Of a stretch of DNA of 64,000 nt, positions 13,292-24,966 are shown one piece after another. Under the pieces are notes generated by a model that was not told the DNA's origin, did not search any database, and worked only from the letters and a program-made list of their open reading frames with translations. Every line of letters starts with the position of its first letter. Position 1 is the stretch's first letter. The stretch is taken from contig JAJFZO010000799.1 in the NCBI GenBank assembly GCA_021397835.1, forward strand, positions 2,294,001-2,358,000. Reading direction: 5' to 3'. Made by a program: the position numbers and the translations under genes. The DNA comes from Moringa oleifera (Eukaryota; Streptophyta; Magnoliopsida; Brassicales; Moringaceae).

Positions 13292-13600
13292 TATTAGAAA
13301 TTTGACTACCGAATCCCCAATTAATGAATTAAATATCAAATCTCTAAAACTCAAAAACTCAAAAACAAAAATGAATAATATAAAAAGAAACAAAATAATC
13401 GCAAGAACACATAATCGCAAGAACACAAGAGAGATAACTTGTTTTTCTTAACCATTCATTTATTATAATAAATTTTAGAACTCCCATCTTCTCTCTCTGT
13501 ATATATTTACGTAGGTAGAAATCTCCCTTTATATAACAAAATCTAAAACTAACAATACATTTGTAAAAATTTTAAAATATCATTTTATGTAAATTGATAA
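13292..13600 (-). repeat. 5' LTR of the copia element
   Basis: Partner of the LTR at 9021. It lies directly beside the tRNA primer-binding site at 13278-13289. A short internal duplication ('ataatcgcaagaacac' twice near 13395-13425) is private to this copy. The outer boundary is approximate, and no target-site duplication could be assigned. Confidence 0.75.
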
Positions 13601-14186
13601 TGAAATTATTTTTTAATATTATAATACTGAAACAATCTTTTTTTAATATTATATAATATTAAGTGGAAAATATTATTATATTATATTATTTTAAGAATAT
13701 TATTAGATTTCTCAAAAATAAAAAGTTAATTATACTAAGTAAAAAGAAAAATTTAACATTAAAGTCATACAATCTAGTGACACTTGCAAGCAAATGAATA
13801 AATGAGACAAAGATCACTTAAAATCATTCCCCATTTTTGCACCAAATTTCATTTGATAAAAATTGGATAGAAACTTGGAAGTTCGTGTGCAGAACATGGA
13901 GTTTAAATCCTTAATGTATATGCTTGGTCAATAAAAAAAATTAATACAATAAACTTGAATGTGTTCTAAATAAATGCAAAATACGCTTGAAGTCTTAATA
14001 CTAATACTTGATAATATAGCTGAATATGTTACTTCGATTATGAAAAGTATTACAAGAAACAAGTTTACACTTGTTGATGTTTGTATCAAATCCAATTTGT
14101 TTTGCCAATGCAACAGTAAGACATACGCAGAATGGCTTTGAGGGTTTCCCCTGCTTTCTTCTCTTTGTGAACTGTTCTTTGTGCTT
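13601..14186. other. AT-rich intergenic DNA
   Basis: No gene or clear repeat family was recognised here. Two short overlapping open frames on - (13928-14192) look like chance. Confidence 0.4.
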
Positions 14187-14275
14187 AATCAAGTTAACAA
14201 TTTAACTGGTAAGAAAGTGTAACACATGCATGGTGGATGGCTATGGCTGGAGAAATACCTATAATTGTGGACACA
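14187..14275 (+). repeat. Short dispersed repeat shared with the OEP64 intron
   Basis: This stretch matches 1715-1795 in the same orientation: 'caagttaacaatttaact', 'gtaagaa.gtgtaaca', 'ggatggctatggctg', 'agaaatacctataa'. It directly precedes the duplicated HROB segment. Confidence 0.65.
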
Positions 14276-14289
14276 TGCATGGTCAACGG

Positions 14290-15172
14290 CTATGTCTTAA
14301 AAGTTCTGGTTTCCTCTGCTTCAATTGCTCTGACAGCTACTCCCACATGCGGAATTTGCAGCTTCTATGTCTTCAATGAAATGCATCCTCTCTTTCAACT
14401 TAGTATTTTATTTGAGATTGTTAGTAATTCCTTCAATTCTACACAACTGGAGCAGTTTCAGAGGCAGAGCAAAACGAAAGATTCTATTTTGAAAATGTGA
14501 CAATAAAACTGCTAAAAGAATATTCCTTCATTATTTCTACTGGAAGAGCATAATACCAAAAATCTAAGAGTGCAGAAACACAGAAATTTTGTCACCCACC
14601 AAGAACAGGAGCATGATACTCGATTGTTGAACCCAGATTATTTTGCTTTAATGGAGGTCCACTATCCTAAGAGATGACTTGAGAATTATAAGCTGCAATC
14701 AGTATCTAACATAAAGGAATCTGTTTGCATTAAAAACCTCTAATTCCCACGAATCTCTTTTTTTTTTTTTTTTGCCCTTTTCAGAAGAGGAAGAATGAGA
14801 ACGCAAAAGCAACTTTCATCGCGAACAAAATCTTCAGCAAAAAGCCATGGATTACACGAGAAATCATCCTCGCCGGGATCCTCCATGGCCTTCCTTACAT
14901 ACTCCTGGGCAGGAGCAACAAATGAACTAGCTACATTCCGAAACTTGCGGTGTACGGCGGCCTGAACGGCTAGAGCAGGGCCCGGGGTGAGGCAAGGAGA
15001 AGCCGGTTGGGGAAGGAAGCAGGGGGAGAGAAGCTTGAGAGGAGCGTGTAGAGCAGCGGTCAAGCAATGGGTTGTCTAGATTGGACGGCTTATTGCGTTT
15101 CCAAGGGCGGAGATTGGGTAGATCGGATTCGTCGAGATCAATGGCGTACAGTGGCTCTGCTTTTGGTTACAT
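14290..15172 (-). pseudogene. Partial, inactivated copy of the HROB-like gene
   Basis: The segment duplicates parts of the gene at 3553-6641 in the same orientation. 14295-14480 matches part of exon 6 (about 3876-4060), 14496-14750 matches intron 5, exon 5 and its flank (about 4117-4385), and 14755-15240 matches exon 1 and the 5' flank (about 6225-6712). Exons 2, 3 and 4 are missing, so about 1.8 kb has been lost between 14750 and 14755. The original start ATG is kept at 15170-15172, but codon 2 CAA has become TAA (15167-15169). Exon 1 is still recognisable: CLTPGPALAVQAAVHRKFRNVASSF, then EYVRKAMEDPGEDD and NPWLFAEDFVRDE. The base pattern at the exon 1 donor has also shifted. It cannot encode the full protein. 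Confidence 0.88.
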
Positions 15173-15440
15173 CCCTCTGTGTTCTGTGGGACTGGGGAGG
15201 GTATTGAGTAGGCGCGGGAGAGAGATTTTATGTCAAAAGAATTTAAATAGTTTAAGAAAGCAACTGTGTCAACAACAATCCTATTAGAAATAGGAAACCC
15301 ATGTACGTGTATATCCATATTCAAATTATCCCAGCAGAACAAGGAGTCCCATGCATGTCTATATCATAGTCCAATTAGCAAACCTCGGTCTCTTATCCAA
15401 GATCTTCTCCTAATTCTACTAGAATAGGGACTCCCCTCTC

Positions 15441-15447
15441 TATAAAT
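15441..15447 (+). promoter_or_regulatory. TATA box of the F-box/LRR gene
   Basis: TATAAAT in a C/T-rich context, 61 bases before the ATG at 15508. This fits a short 5' UTR of about 30 bases. Confidence 0.7.
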
Positions 15448-15507
15448 ACTCGATACATCTTTCAACAATTTCTTCTTATATCAATCAATTGGCAAACAGC
15501 ACACACA

Positions 15508-17783
15508 ATGGCTGAAGAAGGCAATACTGTGGATCTACTATCACAGTTGACAGAACCCATCATTCACCACATCCTGTCTTTCTTGCCCACTGAAGATGCT
15601 GCCAAAACTAGTGTATTGTCCAAAATGTTAAGGTCAACGTGGAATTCTTTTCCAATGATCGTTTTCAAGGAAGAGTTCTTCAGGGATTTGCCTATGTGGT
15701 TTGATGAGCACAGGTTAGACATGATATTAGAATCTGTTCTTGGTTCACTCATGCGCCACTCACCAGAAGTTAGCTTGGAGAAGTTTGTGTTCCATGTCAA
15801 TCTAACTTATGGGAGAATGATCACCGATGAAGTTGTCTACGATGAGTTTCGTCTTGATAGGGCACTTGGCTTAGCCATAAGCAACAAGGCCAAAGAGTTA
15901 GACCTGGATACCTGTTTGTATCCAGCTGTATACTACAATCTGCCACCCTTTGTCTTCTCAGCAGAATCTGTTAGGGTTTTAAAACTGAGAGGCTGCAACT
16001 TAAAGCTCTCTAGTTCGACATTGAGCTGCCCTTCCATTGAGCATTTAAATCTTGAAGAATGTAAAGGACCAGAACAACTCAAGATATCAGGCAACCGACT
16101 CAAGAGATTGAAGTTGCGCCATTATGACGGATCAAATGAGATTGACATTGTAGCACCAAATCTTGAAAAGTTTACTTATTATTATCCCCAGGTAAGTTTA
16201 CTGAGTCGGGAGCCTGAGCAATTTCAGCTCAACTTTTCAAGTTGCAAGTCTCTAAAATATTTATCATTGGAGAGTCGTATGGTCAACAATGAATGGCTTC
16301 GAAGTCACCTTCAGGATTTCCCTTTGCTGGAGAAGCTCAAATTAAGCATTCGCAGTGATGTCAGCAGAATCTATGTCAAAAATGCAAGTCTTAAAACTAT
16401 TGAATTGAAAGGTTGTGCTGCCATGAGTTATGTTAAGGTTTCCACGCTAAACCTTGAATCTTTCATATATAAGGGGATGTCTGACCCATGCGACATTGAT
16501 ATCACAGCCTGCAAATTTCTTAGACGATTAAATTTGCACGGAGCTAATGTGACAGATGAGTGGCTTGAGAAGATTATCCTGCAATTTAGCTACCTGGAGA
16601 GCGTGAAGCTGTTTGGCTGCCAACAGTTGAAAAAATTTAACATTTTTCATAAGCAACTCAAAAGTATTGAATTGGTTGAATGCGACAATATGAGAGAGAT
16701 TCAGATTTACACTCCACGTCTAAGTTCTTTCACATCTGATTTATTGCTATCACCTCCGTCCATCTATGCTCCTCATGTAGATGCCAAGCTATGCTTACAA
16801 AACCACTTCGGGATAACCACAAACGAATGGTTCATATATCTTCGCAATTTTCTTACTTCCTTTGATCATTGCGAAGTCTTAAGCCTTTTCTTCATATGCG
16901 ACACGGTATTTTTTTCTCCACCTACGTATCTTTTATATAATTGATATTGTTTAGAATTTTTGCATCACATTAGTCCTTTTTATGCATATAGTTGTACACA
17001 CACATATAATTAAATACACACATCTTTGTCATTGCACTTACATTTTATCTAAATTCTTTATACTTGTTTTGTTTTTGGTGGTGAACGATGGGAATTTAGG
17101 ATGTTATTTTCCCCAAAGAATTAATGGACAATTTACTTCCTCCGTCCATTGATATCAAGCATCTGAAAGTGGAAATAATCTCAACATCCACATGTCCTAA
17201 AAAGTTGGTGGACAGCTTGCTTTGGATTTCTCTTCGTCCCAAGACCATAACTATTGTCTCCACTAACAACCGAATAATGCTTTTAAAGGTAATGCAGTTT
17301 ATTTTTAGTTTTGCTTTAAAATATATTTGGATTGTCAAATTTTCAATCAAATTTAATGGTATTAAGTGTTTAATAATTGCAACAAATCTTAACTTTCTAC
17401 TAAAATAATAATGTTGTTTGTTTGTTTTTTTTAAAAAATAACTAACTTATTGATACAAGAAAATAAAAGAAAATAAGAACCTGGCATTTTTTTGAGTATA
17501 TTTTATAGTTCAAAAAGTCATTAATCACAAAATTTGTTCAAAAACATTCCTAATGTATTTGGTGTTTTTTGATTCTATTTTGTAGTTTCAATACTGTAAG
17601 GCACGAATAATTGAGGAAGAAGATCAATTATGTTGTAAAGGTCGACCTCGTAAGTGTTGGAAGCATTATTTGAGCAAGCTTACCATGAAGAACTTTGAAG
17701 ATGTGGACCAAAAGCTTTTGTCAAGTTTTTTTAAAGAAAATGCGATCAGATTGAAGTCTATTGATATCAATGATTCATCTTAA
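15508..17783 (+). CDS. F-box/LRR-repeat protein, three exons
   Basis: Predicted substrate adaptor of an SCF (SKP1-CUL1-F-box) ubiquitin ligase. Exons: 15508-16905, 17100-17288, 17586-17783, with AG/GT borders in phase 0, giving 594 aa. The F-box lies at about residues 9-55 (LSQLTEPIIHHILSFLPTED, AAKTSVLSKMLRSTW). It is followed by a long array of irregular plant leucine-rich repeats (examples: VRVLKLRGCNLKL, IEHLNLEECKG, LKYLSLESR, LRRLNLHGANVTDEWLE, LKSIELVECDNMREI), about residues 140-450. The C-terminal exons read DVIFPKELMDNLLPPSIDIKHLKVEI and, last, KHYLSKLTMKNFEDVDQKLL, an FBD-like tail without a clear signature. No stop or frameshift interrupts the exons. Substrate and pathway are unknown; such genes are numerous and fast-evolving in eudicots. 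Confidence 0.87.
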
Positions 17784-20713
17784 GGATAATTCAAGATGGA
17801 GATTTGAGGCAAAGTTTAAGATACATAAATCATGAAAGTTTATTCACTTTTACTTTTAGGATTTTAGCTAGTAAGTTGATTTCAGTTATGATATATATAT
17901 ATATATATATATATATATTACCAAGTTTCTTTCTTGTATTGCATAAATTTAAAAGAAAACTAGTAATTTCATTATATGACTATGTCCAATAAATGAAAAT
18001 TTTAATGAGTAGTATGATCTTATTTTGTTGGTTCTTATCTTTTCCAAATTAGTTTGTCGGTTTTGATGGGAAGATCTTTTGATAATATGTTTTGATATCT
18101 TTTTACATGCAATAATTCCAATTCTTCCCTTCTATGTAAGTCTAAAACTCATGATTATTTTCAAATCAAATTTTAATAAAACTAACTTGAATCATGATGA
18201 CTAATTGTCAAACACTTCAATATGTTGTTTTCTACGTAGCATTTGGATATAAATTGTCAAAATGAAAATAGCAAGAAGGCCACTTTTGTTAAATTAGTAC
18301 AATATTCAAAATTATTTCTCTGTGTTTCTATAAAACTTTCAATGTAATGCACAACAAATTGTATTAAAAATTAAAACATGACAATATTGTGAAAATATAT
18401 TAGGGTATCATGGCAAACCTTATGGATCCTTTTTCTCATATGTTTTTTTAAGTCGAGAATCAATATGATCAACTATGCAATATACTTCAAGCCTAATCCA
18501 TCAACTTGCATCTCTTATTTTTCACTAGAACAAGTGGTAGTTATGTAAGGGATGTGACAAGTAAAGAAATGCATTTTCATTATTAACTTTATGAAATGAT
18601 CCAAAATATATAGGAACTTGTAAACGTATTTAAGGTGATCTTATTACCTATCCAAATAGATGCTCTAGAGTAAAATCACTGAATGAAATTTATCTAAAGA
18701 TCATGTTGGAAAACATCAAAGCCAAGTATAAAACTTGGAAGTTTCTCAGATGTAGAGAAGAACTCATAGATATGGATGATTAGCATCATATAGATGATTA
18801 GCCTTATATAACCATGATATACGAATAATCATGTGGAACCAAAATTAATGAAAGTATCAACTATTGCATATATGACAAAATGAAAAGGATACTCTTAAGT
18901 GGCCATCATCAAGGAACAACCATAAACACAAATTTTCAACTCCTAGTAATTAAAGATACAAGAACATTCACATTCAACAACATTTATATGCCATTAAAAG
19001 ACATGAAATGTAATTATTGAAATCTATTTTCTTGACAAACAAGTGAATTAGAAGAAAAAATTAAGAAGAAATATGTAAAAGAGCCACAACAACAAAGTAC
19101 TAACTCACAAACACTTGTTAGAGAACTTTCTGTAAAATTGTACTTAGAAAAATATCAAAAAAGAATAACCTACTAGAATCAACAAATTGAAGATCATAAG
19201 TGGTTTAATTTATTTCTTAAAGAATCTTCTATTCCGGTCTCCAAACTCATCATTTGTCACTTTGCATCCAAAAAAGAAAAATCCATTCTATGCATCAATG
19301 GAATTTCCTAACTTAAGGTTTTGATGTAAGACATTACTCCAAATATACATATACAAATATACATATGTATATACATACATATACATATATACATATACAA
19401 ATCCATAAGTACATATGTCTTAGTTATATTTTATCTTTCTAACCATCTACAAATTATTTTATTCAATAAAGCATCAATATATTTAGTTATGTAGACACCA
19501 ATAGTTTGATTATCAAAGGCTTAAAGTTGTCTAACAACTATTGCTATAGGCCTTTTCTACATTAAAGGAACTATGTTGTTAGCACTATTTAGCTTCTCGG
19601 ATATCAAATTCTAAGAAGAATCAATACAAGGAAAAAGTCTAAAATTAAACTTAAATTTGTTTCCAATCAAGCTAACACAATGTTTTTATTAGAAGAAAAA
19701 TCTATCTCATAGAGTATACATGAAATTTTGGCATTCTACTAGCTTATGAACAATAACTATTCTGTAAATATCTTGAGTCATCAATGCTTATATTGAACTA
19801 TAATCTTTATGGCTTGCTAATTATATGGCATAATCTTATAAACAATCTCAAATAACAATTCAAAATGGAAAAAGAAATGTAAAATATAGAATCATAAATC
19901 AAACAATAAAAGGAGACACATATACAAAATAAAAAATGGCTATAGTTTTTATAGCTTTTGTTATATTGGATAGACCAAAAATCATCCATAAAGTCCCTTA
20001 CACTACATAAATCTTTAGATAACTTTGATTTGTAAGTCATTAGTGGTTACCCCTTCTATACGCAGAGTAAGAAACAATTAAATTGCCTTGGTGACTACTT
20101 TGGCTTAATCTTCATACTCCTGTACATTTTTACCATTGAAAATTTTTCACTCAACAGACAAAAAATTTCATGTAGTTTTCTAGTGCTTGATACATACCTC
20201 CATTCTCCACATAAGTAAACTTCTTAGCATGCACATAAGAATAATTTCTTTTAACTACATCATCCGGATTCATTAAAGTTGAATATGACTTAGTGTCAAA
20301 TTCGTTGCATGAGCTGTCTCAATTATAGTTAGGGGAAGCACTTAATGAAAAGGTCATAAAATCTATCCTCACGAGATATACTTCCTCCTAAATTGGCCAA
20401 TCGCTAGTATAGTTGATTTTTTGCTTCACTTATGCAATCTCCTATAGATATCCATATATAGAGCAAAAAGCTGTAATAATATTTTGTGAACTAATTCATT
20501 TAGCTATAGCTAAGGCTTAATTGAGTTAAGTGCAATCTAATTCTCATGGATATTTACTCACATTGTCCATGTAACATGTCAAGAATCCACCAAATCACGA
20601 GATTTGGGACTAACCCATTCTATCTCAATTTTCGAAAAATTTGGAAACCTTCTCCCCCAAAACCTTGCTTAGTAGCACTATAAATCACATTATTACAATA
20701 ACATCAACCAACA

Positions 20714-20751
<38 letters not shown>

Positions 20752-20907
20752 AGCATCTTGTAAGCAACATTTAGTTCATGACTACTGCGATAAGAATCCA
20801 TCGAAATATTGTAAGTAATGACATTAGAAATGTACTCCTTACTTTTCATACTAAAAAATTATATAAAAAAAACTACATGGATAACTAAATTACAAAATCA
20901 AGCATAA
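17784..20907. other. AT-rich intergenic DNA with no recognised gene
   Basis: Mostly AT-rich with short open frames only. Simple repeats occur: (AT)n at 17890-17918, a TATACA/ACATAT-type tract at 19341-19400 and (AT)n at 20717-20748. The 18.5-20.7 kb stretch is less AT-rich and looks like a very old transposon or gene remnant, but I could not assign it to a family on either strand. Confidence 0.4.
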
Positions 20908-21012
20908 TTGATTAAACAAACGATTATAATTAGTCAAAAAGAGAACAAAAGTCATTCTTTTGATTAAACAAACGATTATAATTAGTCAAAAAGAGAACAA
21001 AAGTCATTCTTA
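20908..21012 (+). repeat. 52-bp perfect or near-perfect tandem duplication
   Basis: Two consecutive copies of a 52-base unit beginning 'ttgattaaacaaacgatt' and ending 'gtcattctt'. The copies look identical, which marks a recent duplication in otherwise old sequence. Confidence 0.85.
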
Positions 21013-24000
21013 ACATTAATCAAACTATACATAAGCATAGTTTATAGGGATTTAGAACCAAGCAAGCTAGCAATGAGTACTTTACAGGTATGTTCACTGT
21101 GTACCCAATTAGAAGTAACGTAGAAAAGAAGCCGTTTCGTCGATATTGTGATGTTTAATGTGGAGGATTCTTCTAGTCCTCTAAGTCCTTTTTAAATGCT
21201 CTATTGCTTATCTTCAAGTTCATGCTCATGGTTGCCTCATTCTTATGGTTGGGATTCTTGGTTTCACCATGGTTGATCTGGTGAAGAAGGTATGGCGGAG
21301 AAGAACAGATGAATGGTTGCTTTTCTAGAAAGGTAGGAACATTCGCTTTCATAGCTCTCTAGGGCTGGTTTATTTTATTTTTAATATATATTTCCATGTA
21401 AACACTAACAAAGGTATGTAAGTGTACACTTGGATTTAATAATAAGATATTTTGCATCCCATTAATTTAATGGATCTATTTTAATAACTCAATCAAATGG
21501 ATGATACAATAGTGTATCCTTTTTAAAATAATTTTTATATTTTTATTGAAATATATAAAAATAATAATATTAAGAATAATTTTCATTATTTTATTAAATT
21601 TGGTAAATATATTGATAAGTAAAAATCTTAGAGAAGTGGATAACATTGTATTTATTAGAAAGGTTAGCAACAGATTAAATCGTTTCAAAATAACTCATAA
21701 GCACAAGGTTTGAGTTTGATTCACACAAACTATGATAAGTTTTTCAAAATCTAACTTGATTTGTCAGCTTAAGAAATATATGATTTATCATCCTATTTAT
21801 AGATTTAATCCACAAGATCATATTTAGCTCATATTTATAAGGATTGATTCAATTTAAATTTTATGTGTATCAATTAAATAAAAAAATTATTTATTATTTT
21901 TAAAAATATTATAAAAATAAAATTTATTCTAAAAATAAATAATAATAAGTTTGATCTTGAAAATTTATAAGCCAATAACTTTAAATCTTATATCGAATAT
22001 ATAACAAAATTAATACACTTTCTATGTACTATATATAAATCAATAAAATTTAACAATAATATGCATTTTTATCTAATTATAAAAAGAGAGTAATATGCAA
22101 ACATGAATGGGTTAATTACATCAAATGAACATGCATTTTGCTCATTATCTCAAATCATAATTGCAAATAATTTATATCTATTTGAGACTTACAGTTTTAT
22201 TGAATTCTCAATGCGAAACTTTCATTATAATTTTTACTAATATTAACGGTTTTATGCACACATGTGATCTACACGTGACATTTACTTGTGCAATTACCCT
22301 AATACTTATTTAAAATATTATTAAAATAAACAATATTTTTTTAAGAGAACGTGGAAAATATTTCAAGTTTGTCTTTCTTCACCTTTTCGAATGACTACTA
22401 GAATCCAGCCCCTCCTCCAATGGCTTAATTTCATTCTCTTTTATATTTGTTAGCCTTAACTACTATTTCTTGATCTTTATGCCTTGCCCCTAATCACCAC
22501 GACTATCTTTTCTTAGCATTCCTATCATTTTTGATGTGGGCATGCTCTCGTTAAAAGGCTATTGGGTCGGATAGTTGGATCATGAACTCAAGCTTCATCG
22601 TGGGCGATCGAGAGTGTTTTGGTAGGCTCATGCAAGTTTGGCCCTTGTTTGGAATTTGGGTTTAATTCATGATTGATTTTTTCAGTAACCATTGTAAAAG
22701 TTTTTAATAGAAGTGTCAACTTTTTGTATAGGGGCAAAACTCTACGGGATTCACTTCTAATGGGACAAGTATGCATGGGTGAATATAAACAGAGATGGGG
22801 ATAAATTCATACTGGTTCTTCTAATAAGGATGGGAAGGGGAGATGTATTATATTTCTCGTTTCGTCCATGACTTCAGCATGTTTTTTTATTATATAATAT
22901 TTAAAATTAAATTTAAATTTAAATTTAACTTAAATCTAAAATAAACTCAATTCAAATTTAAATAAATTCAAAATTAAAATAAATTTTGATTCATATATAT
23001 TTAAATTTAATACAAACTTTTTTAAAAAATTAGATCAATTTTTTAAAATAAATAAAAATAATATAAAAGAGGATGGATTCCGTGTTTATCCAATTATCCA
23101 TTTACCCATTCTTCTAAGAAAAAAAATTCTCCCTTTTCATATTCTTAAATGGAGAATGGGAAAGGAAAGGATCCTCGGTTAGTTACAAAGCGTTCACATA
23201 TCTAACTAGATTTTTCAACGATTGTGCAACCTACAACTTTTTAGTGTCATACTAAGCTGTATTTTCATTAAATATCTACAGTTTAAAGAATTTATAAGAC
23301 AAAATGACCTCTAGATTTGAACCTGAAGAATTTGATGTTAAGTTATTTATGGCGGATTTTGTAAGATTGATATTGATGCATAACATCTTAAATTGTTCTC
23401 TTATCCCACGAATCTTAGTAGTTCGTAAACAAAGTCATTTTAAAATATTAGTATTTATAAGCCCAATCATATCTAATAAGTTGCTTATTTTCTTAACCAG
23501 AAAAAGCTCAAACTGAGCAACTGTAACAAAATCAATATGTAAAGTATATATAAATGATATAGTCATGCAAATCTTAAATTATTGAAGTGAAAGATTCTAT
23601 CATAATGATTTATACTATATTAAAAGTTTTATTTATTTTCTTTTGATACTTGCAAAGTCTAACCTTTTTTTTTCTTTTGATGTGATATCTTGATTATCAT
23701 CTTTTCTCCGAGTGGCTATGCTACTAAGTGGAGACTTAGCCCCATGACTCGAATTAGTTTGCTTGATGGATTGGTTCTTGACATGCTATAGTTTTCCATT
23801 CTGAGTACTATGAATTTATGGACTGTTACTTTGATTTCTTAATGAAAGCTAAAAAGAAAAGGTGCCAATTCCTAGCCCAACAAATTGTTTTCTCCTTTTG
23901 CCTATACGATTTTAAGTACTATGACTTTTGTTAATTAAAGACTACAACTTTTCTCTCAAGTCTATTTATTTAGGTGGGATAAGATTGAAATAAGGTAAAT

Positions 24001-24216
24001 TTTATTTCAATTTTATGTTTAGTATTACACTTAAGTTAAGATAAAATTATTCTTTTTTCTTTTTATCTAACAAAACGAGGATAAAGCAATCCTCTTAATT
24101 TAGTGAGAGAAAAAAATTGTCTTCATCTTTTGCTTCTGATCAAAGTTTTTCTTTCATCAACAAATTTCATTCCTTCTGAGAATGAAATCTACTTTTTGTA
24201 TATGAAGCAACACCAA
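21013..24216. other. AT-rich intergenic DNA, possible transposon relic
   Basis: No gene was recognised. A piece at about 22780-23180 has phrases like 'gagatggggataaa' at one end and 'ggagaatgggaaagg' near the other, around an AT-rich core. This resembles the old hAT-type plant repeats that consist of GGGGATGGGG motifs. A similar piece lies at about 29690-30060. Both calls are tentative. Confidence 0.3.
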
Positions 24217-24496
24217 ATTGCCATTGTATCCTCCTTGTTTACCTTCACCGGGACATAGATCAACCCTTTCTGTAAGTTCTTGGGTGTAATCGCATTCAGC
24301 AATTGGATTGGGTTTGCCCGAATTGTGGCATTTCCTTCCTCTTCCTCAGGGGAATCCTCTACTGCTATAAGCATCGCTAACTTCTCCTTACGTGGACAGT
24401 CACATGCTCGATGTGGCCCGTTGCATAAGAAGCAACCCTTTTAGTCCACATTCTTTCCCTTACCCTTCGAAGGGGATGAGCTCCGAGGCTTGCTGG
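24217..24496 (-). mobile_element. Chromovirus gag/protease fragment, inverted
   Basis: The - strand translation (EDSPEEEEGNATIRANPIQLLNAITP, then NLQKGLIYVPVKVN) matches the gag-protease linker of the elements at 24497-29340. The zinc-knuckle end lies at about 24400-24440. The fragment runs opposite to the LTR that begins at 24497, and the join is abrupt. Confidence 0.8.
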
Positions 24497-24966
24497 AGAA
24501 AGATGCTATCCAAAGATCCTTGACTCATAGAGAGTCCTTGCAGGAGAAGGATGCTATCTAAACTTTGAAAATAAGCCTTAATGGGATAAAGATTCGTGAT
24601 CAAGATTTGGTGGCCTATCCGAAAGACGTGGGATAACTAAGAGATAGTGTTTGAGTAGGACACTCCTCAACTAGTATAAAAAGGGGGCTTGGGTTCAATT
24701 ATAAACACATTACGTAATACAAACTCAAGTGTGTGGGTAGCTAGAGGCTTTGGGTACTCTTAGAAAAATACCCTTCTTTTGTAAAGAGTTCCTTTATTTT
24801 TAATAAAGGTGGAGAAAAAGTTCTCCTAATATCGTCTTCTTTGTTTTTAAATTATTATCCCTTCTTCTTCGTTCTTACGTGGGCTTAGAAAGTTGGGCTG
24901 GCTAGGTGGACGTACTTAACGCCATCACACTAAGGTTGCGTTGATCCCGCAACAGACGGTGTTACA
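24497..24966 (+). repeat. 5' LTR (truncated) of the + chromovirus arm
   Basis: It holds a TATA-like 'tagtataaaaaggg' near 24673 and a polyadenylation-like 'aataaagg' near 24801, and ends at the ACA before the primer-binding site. The U3 end is cut at 24497, leaving about one and a half of the U3 repeat units seen in the other copy. Confidence 0.8.

Larger units (their letters stand above)
9021..13600 (-). mobile_element. Degenerate Ty1/copia LTR retrotransposon (- strand) with both LTRs
   Basis: The element is read on -. A primer-binding site GGTATCAGAGC (complement of 13278-13289, initiator Met tRNA type) lies just inside the right LTR. Going down in coordinate come a gag zinc-knuckle relic (NCEKMGHMMNNC, complement of about 12490-12545), a degenerate integrase region near 11100-11900, a reverse transcriptase piece at 10153-10512 (VCRLVKSFYELKQTRRQCYKKFD, LLLYVDNMLI) and an RNase H end at 9410-9610 (HARIKHRQVRYHFIR, LNPADMLTK). 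Order gag, IN, RT, RH is the copia order. Reading frames are full of stops and the LTRs differ clearly, so the insertion is old. The internal part, about 3.9 kb, is shorter than usual for the superfamily. Confidence 0.85.

Noticed and set aside
17804..17992. 62-codon frame with an Ile/Tyr run
   Set aside because: Produced by the (AT)n microsatellite downstream of the F-box gene stop.
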